Origin: JANNNX01 sp031398745
Lineage (GTDB): Bacteria > Actinomycetota > Acidimicrobiia > Acidimicrobiales > CADCSY01
DNA length: 20,485 bases
Assembly (NCBI GenBank): GCA_031398745.1
Contig: JANNNX010000005.1
Coordinates: 1-20,485, forward strand
Direction: 5' to 3'
A model generated the notes under the pieces. That model saw nothing but the letters and a program-made list of their open reading frames with translations. It ran no database searches and was not told the origin of the DNA. This document shows, piece by piece, positions 7,543 through 14,539 of this stretch (positions within the stretch are counted from its first letter, which is position 1; each line of letters opens with the position of its first letter). The position numbers were made by a program, and so were the translations under genes.

Positions 7543-8259
7543 TCATCGAGGTACCAGCCGGTAGCCGAGGCCTCGTACGGTCAGTACGCGCTCGGGGTTG
7601 CCGGGGGCATCTTCGATCCGGGCTCGGATGCGTCGTACCTGCTCGGTAATCACCCGGGGGCCGATGCTGCGGTCGGCGCCCCACGCACGGTCGGCCAACT
7701 CGGGGTAGGTGACGACCCGGCCCACCTTGGCCACCAGGGCAGCCAGAAGCAGGAGATCGCGACGGGCCAGCTTGACCCTTCGCCCACCGACGGTCGCCGT
7801 GCCCTGGGTCAGGTCGACCAGTAGGTCACCCGCCGTCAGTGGGCCCTCGGCCCGCTCCTGGCGACCCCGACGGGCGATGGCCCGCAGGCGCGAGGCAAGC
7901 TCGCGATCGCGCTGGGGCCGGGCGATGTAGCTGGCGACGCCACGATCGAGCGCGTGGTCGACCTCCTCGACACCGTCGCGCCCGATCACCACCAGGGGCT
8001 GGCTCACATCGGAGGGCTCGAGGGGCCACTCCGTCGAGTCGGGCGGTGAGGTCAGTCGCTCCATCACGATGAGATCCGGGTCGAGCTCGCTCACCAGGTC
8101 GAGGTCGATCGAGTTGGGTGCGATGTGGACCACGAAGCCGTTTGCTCGCAGGCCGGTCGCGATGAGGTCGGTGACGCGAGGCTGATCGCCGATGAGCAGG
8201 ACGATCAACTGTCCTGGCACCACTGCCGACAAGTTGACTGTGCCGGCTCGTTCCGCCAT
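7543..8259 (-). CDS. OmpR-family response regulator with degenerate receiver
   Basis: Protein of 238 residues. Residues 17–130 have the receiver fold pattern, but the key residues are changed. The acidic pair is reduced to Gly24-Asp25, the phospho-acceptor Asp is Glu67 (PDLIVMERL), the conserved Thr/Ser is Gly93 and the conserved Lys is Arg114. The C-terminal winged helix (140–238) is intact and ends in the typical RVLTVRGLGYRLVP. The regulator is thus probably phosphorylation-independent, with a built-in phosphomimetic-like Glu. I chose the ATG at 8259 because AGGAAAG lies immediately upstream; the longer open frame to 8517 is an Arg/Pro-rich shadow of the divergent gene. No histidine kinase is adjacent. 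It probably regulates itself, the downstream coiled-coil gene or the divergent genes. Confidence 0.9.
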   Translation of the reverse strand: MAERAGTVNLSAVVPGQLIVLLIGDQPRVTDLIATGLRANGFVVHIAPNSIDLDLVSELDPDLIVMERLTSPPDSTEWPLEPSDVSQPLVVIGRDGVEEVDHALDRGVASYIARPQRDRELASRLRAIARRGRQERAEGPLTAGDLLVDLTQGTATVGGRRVKLARRDLLLLAALVAKVGRVVTYPELADRAWGADRSIGPRVITEQVRRIRARIEDAPGNPERVLTVRGLGYRLVPR

Positions 8260-8336
8260 CTTTCCTGTGTTCGCCTTTCGCCTGCTGTGGGCCCCTGCCC
8301 CTACCGAGGACGAAAGAATAAGGACCCTCCGTAGCC
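8260..8336. promoter_or_regulatory. Divergent intergenic region with tandem heptamer and -10 candidate
   Basis: This 77-nt region separates the response regulator (minus) from the gene at 8337 (plus). It contains a perfect tandem heptamer TTCGCCT-TTCGCCT (8270–8283) just upstream of the regulator's ribosome binding site. A minus-strand TATTCT (complement of 8315–8320) could serve as its -10 element, giving a leader of roughly 50 nt. The direct repeat is a possible autoregulatory site because OmpR-type proteins bind direct repeats, but its 7-nt period is shorter than usual. Confidence 0.4.
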
Positions 8337-8987
8337 GTGAGAACAACTGTGGATGACGTGTCGGCGAAGGTTGCCTCCACCCGTGCATCGAAGGGGTTGT
8401 CGATCGATGGCCAGGGGAACGTGCGCCGCGACGTAGCGGCCGCCGCCGAACCGGCTGCCGTTGCCGCCTCGCTGTGCGAGTTCCTCGGCCCGCTCCTTGG
8501 CGTCGAACTGCGCCCACTCTCGGCCCGGGCGATGGCTTCGTCGTCGGGTCTCGTCGGTCTGGTGACCATCCGCGCCGACGAGGGCGGGTCCGTGAGCTTT
8601 GTCACCGGCACCGCCACCGAGGCCAGCGCCGCCGAGGCCGTGGCCATCGCGGTCCTGCGGGCGCTGGAGGTCGAGGACGGGTTGCTGGTGGCGGCGGGCA
8701 GGCGATGGGCTCGGCACCCCGACGTCACCACGGTGACGGTCATGACTCCCGATACCTCGCACCTGCTGAAGGGGAATGCCCACGACGGCGACGAGCACTG
8801 GGCACTCCTCGGCACGCTGAGCGGTCCGGGTCGGCTGTCGGTGCGGACCCAGGAAGGCGAGATGCTGGTGCTCGGCTTGGCCGAGGTGGCGATCTCCTTG
8901 AGCATCGCGCGCTCGTCGCCAATCATCGACCGGGTCCACCGGTGGATGATCGACGTCGAGGCCCGGGTGTCGGAGGATCTGTGCTGA
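8337..8987 (+). CDS. Hypothetical protein, possibly GAF-like
   Basis: Protein of 216 residues starting at a GTG divergent from the response regulator; a second in-frame GTG lies at 8349. I do not recognise a family with confidence. Residues 35–60 form an Ala-rich helix (AAAAEPAAVAASLCEFLGPL). Residues 72–190 alternate strands and helices and end in ALLGTLSGPGRLSVRTQEGE followed by a long helix (MLVLGLAEVAISLSIARSS). That ending resembles the last strand and helix of a GAF-type sensor domain. No cofactor-binding motif is visible. Its end overlaps the next gene by 7 nt, so the two are translationally coupled. Shared context suggests a link with the divergent atypical regulator. Confidence 0.7.
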   Translation: MRTTVDDVSAKVASTRASKGLSIDGQGNVRRDVAAAAEPAAVAASLCEFLGPLLGVELRPLSARAMASSSGLVGLVTIRADEGGSVSFVTGTATEASAAEAVAIAVLRALEVEDGLLVAAGRRWARHPDVTTVTVMTPDTSHLLKGNAHDGDEHWALLGTLSGPGRLSVRTQEGEMLVLGLAEVAISLSIARSSPIIDRVHRWMIDVEARVSEDLC

Positions 8988-9730
8988 TCATCATCGGGCT
9001 GGTGCTGCTGGCGGTGGGCGCGATCTGGTGGGAACGCAACCGTCGCCGGCGGCGGAGCCGGGTGGCGGCCGGGCTGGTGAGTACGGATCCCGCGGTGCGG
9101 GCCCAGGCCCTGCGTGAGGTGTCCTCGGTGGGCCTTCGGCCGTGGGCACCACTGCTGCTGTCGCGCATCCAGGAGGTCGACGACGAGGCGCTGCTGGGTG
9201 AGCTGGTGTGGGTGATCGCAGCATGCCAGTGGGAGCCGGCTGACGACCCGTCGATCGTGCAGCTCCGGCTGTGGGCCCGCCAGCGCTCGGGCTCCGACCT
9301 CACGGCCTTGGCCGAGGCGGCGATGGTCCCCAACCCTCCGGCCACTCCAATGTCGCCGGCCGTCACTTCGACCCCGGCGCCGCAGCCGTTGACGCCGCCG
9401 GCCGTCCCGGAGGCGTCAACGGTGCTCTCATCCCCCACCTCCGTCGTGGTCACTGCACCCCAGGCCGCGCTGGGGGCGGCCCAGGTCGCGGAACCCGCGG
9501 CCCGCCCGAGCCCGGCGCCCGCGTCCCCCTCGGGGCCCAAGCCAGCGCTGGTGAACGCCATCGAGGATGCGCTGGGCCGGCCGGTGCTGGCCGTCGAGTT
9601 CGTGCCGGCTCCCCGTCGCCCGCAACCGGCCCCGCATCCCGACCCCGAGTCCGGGGGCTCGGCCAACGGGCAGTTCGACCGGGTCGGGGCCGTACCGCCA
9701 TCTCGGGTGGCCGACCTCGACGCCGGCTGA
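8981..9730 (+). CDS. Membrane-anchored protein with HEAT-like region and Pro/Ala-rich tail
   Basis: Protein of 249 residues. The GTG at 8981 is chosen because GGAGG lies 4–5 nt upstream (8972–8976) and it overlaps the end of the upstream gene. Residues 1–17 form a transmembrane helix (LIIIGLVLLAVGAIWW) followed by an Arg-rich stop-transfer stretch, RNRRRRRSR. This predicts one membrane anchor with a cytoplasmic body. Residues 33–112 (TDPAVRAQALREVSSVGLRP and on) look like HEAT/armadillo helices. From about 115 on the protein is a Pro/Ala/Ser/Val-rich, probably disordered tail with a short ordered patch near 190–210 (ALVNAIEDALGRPVLAVEFV). No enzymatic motif is seen. Probably a scaffold, but the function is unknown. 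Confidence 0.75.
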   Translation: MLIIIGLVLLAVGAIWWERNRRRRRSRVAAGLVSTDPAVRAQALREVSSVGLRPWAPLLLSRIQEVDDEALLGELVWVIAACQWEPADDPSIVQLRLWARQRSGSDLTALAEAAMVPNPPATPMSPAVTSTPAPQPLTPPAVPEASTVLSSPTSVVVTAPQAALGAAQVAEPAARPSPAPASPSGPKPALVNAIEDALGRPVLAVEFVPAPRRPQPAPHPDPESGGSANGQFDRVGAVPPSRVADLDAG

Positions 9731-9847
9731 TTTCCTCCCCGGTCGTCGGCCACGCAGAGTCGTCCATCGGGGCGTTCGAAGACGTGCATCGGGTGTTCGC
9801 GGCGAACGCCGATCAAGTCCACCCCCACGGGGTACGACAAGTGTTGG

Positions 9848-11152
9848 ATGGGCCGGAGCACCTTCCTCGTGTGTTTGGCGACCTTCGTGGTCAGCGGGAC
9901 GCTGTCGATCGGGGCTTTGCCGGAGCCGGCGGGCGCTGACGTGGCGGACGACGCGGCGTGGATCCTCCAGACGGTCCGGCCCGACGGCGCTCTCGCCACC
10001 AACCCCGACCAGCGCCTGGTCTGGCCCTACCTCGCCAACCAGGCGGCCTGGGGCTTGGCCCGGGCGGCCGCCGCCGGCAACCAGGCCGCGGCCGCCGCCG
10101 GCTGGGGCTGGCTCGACTGGTATCAGGCCCACCAGGACGCCAACGGCTACGTCACCGACTACGAGGTGCGAGGGGGCGTGCTGGTGTCGACCGGCGATAG
10201 GGACTCGACCGACGCCTATGCCGGCACCTACCTGGTGGCGGTGCGGGACATGTACGCGGCCACCGGTGACCGGGCCCGCCTGGAGAGCCTCCGGACCGGG
10301 ATCGAGGGGGCGGTCCAAGCCATCGAATCGACCCAGGACGTCGACGGTCTCACCTGGGCCACCCCCGAATGGCACGTGAAGTACCTGATGGACAACGCCG
10401 AGACCTACGCCGGCCTGGTGGCCGCAGCCGAGGTGGCCGACGTTCTCGGCGACCAGCCGTTGGCGGTCCGGGCGGCCGAGGACGCCCGACGGATGCGAGC
10501 CGGTGTCGACGGGCTGTGGAACCCCACGACCGGGGCCTACGACTGGGCCGTCCACGGCGGCGGCGGTCGGCAGGTGAACGACTGGAGCCTCCTCTACCCC
10601 GACGCCCTGCAGCAGGTCTCGGCGGTGGCCTACGGCCTGGTCGACGAGCCCCGGGCGTCGCAGATCCTCTCGACCTTCGTCGCGGCCCAGCCCGGTTGGG
10701 CCGACCCCGACGGCACCGCCCGCTTCGCCGACGGCACCGGCCGTACCGGCTACTGGGTGGTGGCCGCCATCGCCCTGCGCCGGGCCGGGTTCGGCGACGG
10801 CGGCGGGTCGGCCTCGATCCGGGCCGCCTCCACCGCGGCCGGGCGGGAGTGGCCGTTCACGTCGGCTGAGGCCGGCAACCTCGTGGTGCTCGACAGCCCG
10901 GAGTTGCCGACGCTGGTCTCGAGCGCGAACCGCCCTGCTGCTCCCGACAGCCCCGACCCCTCGTCCACCGCCACATCGGCCACGACGGTCGACGTCCAGA
11001 CGGCGGCCGGGCCGCGAGCTGGTCCCGGCGACGACGCCGCGCTGCCGGCGGCGCCGGCCGCGCTCGGGGTGGTGGTCGCCGGCCTGCTAGCGGCGGCGTG
11101 GGGGGCCGAGCGGCTGGCCCGGCGGGCCCGGCGCCGTCCCCGGCCGGCCTGA
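9848..11152 (+). CDS. Secreted alpha/alpha-barrel-like protein with C-terminal membrane anchor
   Basis: Protein of 434 residues. An N-terminal signal peptide (about 1–30, cleavage near EPAGA/DV) is followed by helical hairpins rich in Trp/Tyr/Asp (RLVWPYLANQAAWGLARAA, GWLDWYQAHQDANGYVTDY, DSTDAYAGTYLVAVRDMYAA, HVKYLMDNAETYAGLVAA). This pattern resembles six-hairpin (alpha/alpha) glycoside hydrolases and related sugar-active proteins. I cannot name a glycosidase family or catalytic pair with confidence. Residues 340–400 are a Ser/Thr/Pro-rich stalk. The C-terminus is tripartite: LPAAP, a hydrophobic helix (about 402–418), then ARRARRRPRP. It may be a surface-sorting signal. There is no ribosome binding site and only a poor -10 match (TACGAC) upstream. 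The stop lies 1 nt from the convergent exosortase operon. Confidence 0.78.
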   Translation: MGRSTFLVCLATFVVSGTLSIGALPEPAGADVADDAAWILQTVRPDGALATNPDQRLVWPYLANQAAWGLARAAAAGNQAAAAAGWGWLDWYQAHQDANGYVTDYEVRGGVLVSTGDRDSTDAYAGTYLVAVRDMYAATGDRARLESLRTGIEGAVQAIESTQDVDGLTWATPEWHVKYLMDNAETYAGLVAAAEVADVLGDQPLAVRAAEDARRMRAGVDGLWNPTTGAYDWAVHGGGGRQVNDWSLLYPDALQQVSAVAYGLVDEPRASQILSTFVAAQPGWADPDGTARFADGTGRTGYWVVAAIALRRAGFGDGGGSASIRAASTAAGREWPFTSAEAGNLVVLDSPELPTLVSSANRPAAPDSPDPSSTATSATTVDVQTAAGPRAGPGDDAALPAAPAALGVVVAGLLAAAWGAERLARRARRRPRPA

Positions 11153-11153
11153 C

Positions 11154-11849
11154 TCAGCGGGTGGTGACGACCGAGGGGGCGTTCAGCTGGGCCGTGACCC
11201 AGGCCACCGCCTCGACCACGCCGGCCACCGACGTCAGGCAGCCGGGGCCATCGGGTTGAGTTCGGTACTCGCCGGTGCGGACTCGGACCGCGCCCAGCAG
11301 CCGGGCGGCGGACGCCCCGGCCACGTCCTTGTCGGGCCGGTCGCCGATGTGTACGCAGCGGCCAGGGGCCACCCCCAGGGCCTCGGCCGCGGCCCGGAAC
11401 GGCGCCGGGTCGGGCTTGCGGTGCTGTCGTCCCAGGGTGTCCGACCAGCACACGGCGTCGAACGCCCGGGCCAAGCCCAGGGCGGCGAGCTTGCCCCGCT
11501 GCAGGTCGGGGTCGCCATCGCTGACCAGACCGACCGGCACCCGGGTCCGGAGGTCGGCCACCGCGTCGAACGCTCCGGGATAGGGGTCGAGTCGGGTCGC
11601 CCGGTAGCCGCGGAAGGCACGGACCAGGGGAGCCACCTCGACCTCGGCGTGGCCCACGAGTGCCAGCGCCCGGTCGATGATCCCGCCCCGGTCCGAACCC
11701 TCGGCCGCCACCTCGACCAAGGCAGCTTCCAAGGCGTCAGGGTCGATGTGCTCGGGGGCTGCCTGGGCCGCCGCTCGCCACGCCCCCGAGAGCCAGCTGG
11801 CCTGGGGAAACAGCGTGTCGTCGAGGTCGAAGAGAACGGCCTCGATCAT
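11154..11849 (-). CDS. HAD-superfamily hydrolase (phosphatase-like)
   Basis: Protein of 231 residues with all HAD motifs. Motif I is FDLDDT (nucleophile Asp8, acid/base Asp10), motif II ends in Ser110 (GLVSDGD), motif III is Lys145 (HRKPDP) and motif IV is GDRPDKD (Asp170, Asp175). A helical cap sits between motifs I and II (about 15–85), as in subfamily I enzymes that act on small phosphorylated metabolites. It is the last gene of the minus-strand operon and its ATG overlaps the epimerase stop by 4 nt (ATGA). Context suggests dephosphorylation of a sugar-phosphate or related intermediate, but the substrate cannot be read from the sequence. Confidence 0.93.
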   Translation of the reverse strand: MIEAVLFDLDDTLFPQASWLSGAWRAAAQAAPEHIDPDALEAALVEVAAEGSDRGGIIDRALALVGHAEVEVAPLVRAFRGYRATRLDPYPGAFDAVADLRTRVPVGLVSDGDPDLQRGKLAALGLARAFDAVCWSDTLGRQHRKPDPAPFRAAAEALGVAPGRCVHIGDRPDKDVAGASAARLLGAVRVRTGEYRTQPDGPGCLTSVAGVVEAVAWVTAQLNAPSVVTTR

Positions 11850-12991
11850 GCCGACGCCCCACGGGGTCGAGGCACCGGCACACCGCCGGTGAGGTCGGGC
11901 TCGTCCAGCGCCAACAGCTCGGCCGTGGCCGGGTCGGTGAGCAGGGCTGCCACCCGCTCGCTCGTGCGCCCGTCGCCGTAGGGGCAGGTGATGGCCGCAA
12001 TCCGCTCCTGTTCGGCGTCACCGGCCAGGCGCCGGGCGGCCTCGAGGGCCCGGTCGACGTCGAGGCCGGTCAGCACCGCGGTGCCGGCCTCCACCCCCTC
12101 CCACCTCGGGGTCGACCGACGCAGGACCACGGTCGGCAGTCCGAGGAACGACGCCTCCTCCTGGAGACCACCCGAGTCGGTGACCACTACCCGGCTGGTG
12201 GCCAGGAGCTCGAGCATCTCGTCCCACGGCAGCGGCGCCAGCAGACGGACGCCGTCGACCTCGAGCTCGGGGCCGAGGCCGGAGGCGTCGAGCCGGGCCC
12301 GGGTACGGGGGTGGACCGGGAAGGTGACTGGCCCGACCTCGTCGGCCAGGCGTCGCACCAGGGTGACCAGGGCGGCCAGGCGCTCGGGGTCGTCGACGTT
12401 GGTGGCTCGGTGGGCGGTGACCACCACGCCGTGGCGCTCGGCCGTCGGTCGGGCCGTCACCCCCGACTGGCACAGCACGTCGATGATCGGATTGCCGACT
12501 ACGTGGATGCGGCGACGCTCTACTCCCTCGGCCTCGAGGAAGCCGGCGGCCATGGTGGTGGGGGCGAGGTGGAGGGAGGCCAGGGCGCCGGCGACCTTGC
12601 GGTCGACCTCCTCCACCGAGGTGGGGTTGAACGAGCGCAGCCCGGCCTCGAGGTGGGCCACCGGGGTCCGGAAGCGGCGGGCGGCCAGGCAGAAGAGCGG
12701 CACCGTCCACGTGTCGCCGAGGAGCAGGACCGCGTCGGGGCGCCGGTCGGCGATGAGGGCGAAGGCCTGTTCGAGGATGGTGGCCACCCGGTGGCCCTCG
12801 TCGCCCTCCAGGTGCCACCGGACGTCGGGCACCAGGCCGAGGCCCTCGAAGAAGGCGTCGGCCAGCTCGCGGTCGTGGTGCTGACCGGTGGCCACCACCT
12901 CGACCTCCACTCCGGCGATCCGCAGCGCAGCGACCACCGGGGCCAGCTTCACGATCTCGGGGCGGGTGCCGAGCGCGACAAGGATCCTCAT
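11846..12991 (-). CDS. wecB: UDP-N-acetylglucosamine 2-epimerase (non-hydrolysing, WecB-type)
   Basis: Protein of 381 residues, normal for the family. It has GTRPEIVKLAPVV at 8–20, LGDTWT at 91–96, HLEAGLRS at 113–120, TAHRATN at 192–198, the TDSGGLQEEA signature at 271–280 and a degenerate RRSTPRWEGVEAGT. It converts UDP-GlcNAc to UDP-ManNAc in the cytoplasm, supplying a polysaccharide precursor. The ATG at 12991 is chosen because the protein then starts MRILVALGTRPE as expected and overlaps the upstream stop by 4 nt (ATGA); the open frame continues upstream only as a shadow. In this operon it probably provides ManNAc (or a derivative) to the glycosyltransferase. The gene symbol reflects family, not proven pathway. 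Confidence 0.95.
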   Translation of the reverse strand: MRILVALGTRPEIVKLAPVVAALRIAGVEVEVVATGQHHDRELADAFFEGLGLVPDVRWHLEGDEGHRVATILEQAFALIADRRPDAVLLLGDTWTVPLFCLAARRFRTPVAHLEAGLRSFNPTSVEEVDRKVAGALASLHLAPTTMAAGFLEAEGVERRRIHVVGNPIIDVLCQSGVTARPTAERHGVVVTAHRATNVDDPERLAALVTLVRRLADEVGPVTFPVHPRTRARLDASGLGPELEVDGVRLLAPLPWDEMLELLATSRVVVTDSGGLQEEASFLGLPTVVLRRSTPRWEGVEAGTAVLTGLDVDRALEAARRLAGDAEQERIAAITCPYGDGRTSERVAALLTDPATAELLALDEPDLTGGVPVPRPRGASA

Positions 12992-13962
12992 CCCTCGAAG
13001 ATCTCCTCGAAGTAGCGGACCATCCGCACACCGTCGCGGTGTCGCAGGCGCTCGGGTCGCAGGGGCAGGCCGAGCGCCCCTCGGACGTACTCGCCGACCA
13101 GGTCGGCGCCGGCGGCCAGCGACAGGGGCAGCCCGCCCGAGAAGCGAGGGTTGATCTCGACGAAGGACCACGCCCCGTCGGGGTCGACGAACCCCTGCAC
13201 GTTCGAGATTCCGTCGAGGCCGACGGCGCGCAGGAGGACGCCCACCGCGTCCGTTAGACCCGGCAGGGTGAACGTCTCGCCCTTCACCGAGATCCCGCCC
13301 CGGGTCTCGAGCCGCCACCGGGGGACGGCCGCGGTCAGCGAGCCATCACGGTCGACCAGGGCGTCGACCGTGAACTCCCGCCCGACGAGGCGGGTCTGGA
13401 CGACGGCATCGGGGACCCGGGAGACGGCCCAGTCGAGCTCGGCGGGGTGATCGACCAGGACCACGTCTCGCGACCCCCGGCCGAAGCGGGGCTTCACCAC
13501 CCAGGGCCCGGGCACCTCGTCGCCCAGCCCCGGCGCGGCCAGGGCGGTGCAGGGCGCCGGCAGGCCGGCGCCGGCCAGCACCTCGGCGAAGCGCCACTTG
13601 TCGACGCAGGCCCGCACCGCGGCGGGAGTCGGGAGCCAGTGGGCCAGGCCGGCGGCGTCGAGCACCTCGGCCTGCTCGGCCAGCGCGGCCATCTCCTCGG
13701 CCAGGGTGCTGACCAGCACCTGGGCGCCGGAGGCGATCGCCAGCTCCCCCAGCGACTCGGCGTGGGCCGGGTCGCTGAACGGCCGCCCCACCGCGCCCTG
13801 GTCGGCCAGCCGGAGCCCGGCCGCGTCAGGGTCGGTGTCGACCGCCACCACCCGGTGGCCCGCCGCCTGCAGTGCCCGCAGCACGCTGACCCCGGCCGGT
13901 CCGCCGGCCCCGGTGACCAGCACCACCGGCCGGTCCGGGTCGAGGCCGACGTCAGCGGCCAC
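12988..13962 (-). CDS. ATP-grasp ligase (CarB/PylC-like)
   Basis: Protein of 324 residues from the GTG at 13962. A Rossmann-like pre-ATP-grasp domain begins VVLVTGAGGPAGVSVLRAL (13–31). The ATP-grasp part has DKWRF (121–125), WVVKPRFGRGSRDV (Lys157, nucleotide binding) and EINPRFSGG (Glu269, Asn271, metal binding). Such enzymes form an amide or peptide bond through an acyl-phosphate. I chose GTG 13962 because GAGGTGG lies about 6 nt upstream and the overlap with the exosortase stop is only 11 nt. An ATG at 14013 would give 341 residues with a Pro-rich extension but no ribosome binding site. In the operon it could ligate an amino acid or similar group to a sugar or carrier, but the substrate is unknown. 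Confidence 0.88.
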   Translation of the reverse strand: MAADVGLDPDRPVVLVTGAGGPAGVSVLRALQAAGHRVVAVDTDPDAAGLRLADQGAVGRPFSDPAHAESLGELAIASGAQVLVSTLAEEMAALAEQAEVLDAAGLAHWLPTPAAVRACVDKWRFAEVLAGAGLPAPCTALAAPGLGDEVPGPWVVKPRFGRGSRDVVLVDHPAELDWAVSRVPDAVVQTRLVGREFTVDALVDRDGSLTAAVPRWRLETRGGISVKGETFTLPGLTDAVGVLLRAVGLDGISNVQGFVDPDGAWSFVEINPRFSGGLPLSLAAGADLVGEYVRGALGLPLRPERLRHRDGVRMVRYFEEIFEG

Positions 13963-14539
13963 CGACCACCTCGGCGGGAGCAGGCTGGGGGTCGGTGGCG
14001 GGAAGGACGACATCGAGGGCGGCGAGGCGGGTGGCCTCCGACCGGCGGTCGGGGAGCAGCAGGTAGAGGAGCAGGACGAAGCCCCCGAGGGTGTAGGCGA
14101 AGGTCATGACCCCGCCCACCCAGTCGTGGAACAGCACCAGACTCGCCCGCCCGGCCCACAAGCCGATGATGGTGGAGGCCGCGATGCGCAGGACGTTGCC
14201 GACCACGATGGCCCCGACCGCGGCTGCGGTGGCAGCCGTGCGGCGGAGGCGACTGACCGTGGGCGCCAGCGTCGACAAGCAGATGATCGTGATCGCCGAG
14301 GCCAGCGACGAGCACGACGGCGTGATGACCGCTCGGAACGGGGTGTCGTGGTAGGGGATCACGATGATCGACGTCTTCTGGGAGACGTAGCTGTGGCCCT
14401 CGCCGCCGACCAGGCGCAGCAGGACATGGGCCGACGAGGTCTCGAACGCCCGCATGCGGGGGTGCAGGAGGGCGAAGCCCGCCAGGGTGGCCACCACCAC
14501 CACGATGACCCGCAGCGCTACCGCCTGGGACCGATTCAC
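13952..14539 (-). CDS. Exosortase/archaeosortase-family transpeptidase, compact form
   Basis: Protein of 195 residues with about five hydrophobic helices. The exosortase/archaeosortase triad is visible. Cys76 lies in ITPSCSSLASA, Arg118 in GNVLRIAAS at the start of a helix and His138 in LFHDWVGG. Exosortases cleave C-terminal sorting signals (motif, helix, basic cluster) of exported proteins in the cytoplasmic membrane and join them to an acceptor. At 195 residues this is close to the minimal catalytic core; many Gram-negative exosortases are longer. GTG 14539 overlaps the glycosyltransferase stop by 4 nt (GTGA). A substrate-like protein is encoded two genes upstream in the same operon. The Gram-positive XrtG family is likewise found beside a family 2 glycosyltransferase. 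Family assignment is strong; subtype and acceptor are unknown. Confidence 0.88.
   Translation of the reverse strand: MNRSQAVALRVIVVVVATLAGFALLHPRMRAFETSSAHVLLRLVGGEGHSYVSQKTSIIVIPYHDTPFRAVITPSCSSLASAITIICLSTLAPTVSRLRRTAATAAAVGAIVVGNVLRIAASTIIGLWAGRASLVLFHDWVGGVMTFAYTLGGFVLLLYLLLPDRRSEATRLAALDVVLPATDPQPAPAEVVGGR

Noticed and set aside
9795..9807. GTTCG–CGG–CGAAC hairpin considered as an SOS (LexA) box
   Set aside because: The half-sites are in the opposite order to the actinobacterial SOS box (CGAAC…GTTCG), so it is only a small hairpin.
9428..10555. 375-codon minus-strand open frame opposite the alpha/alpha-barrel gene
   Set aside because: Gly/Arg/Val-rich shadow of a gene with a clear signal peptide and C-terminal anchor on the plus strand.
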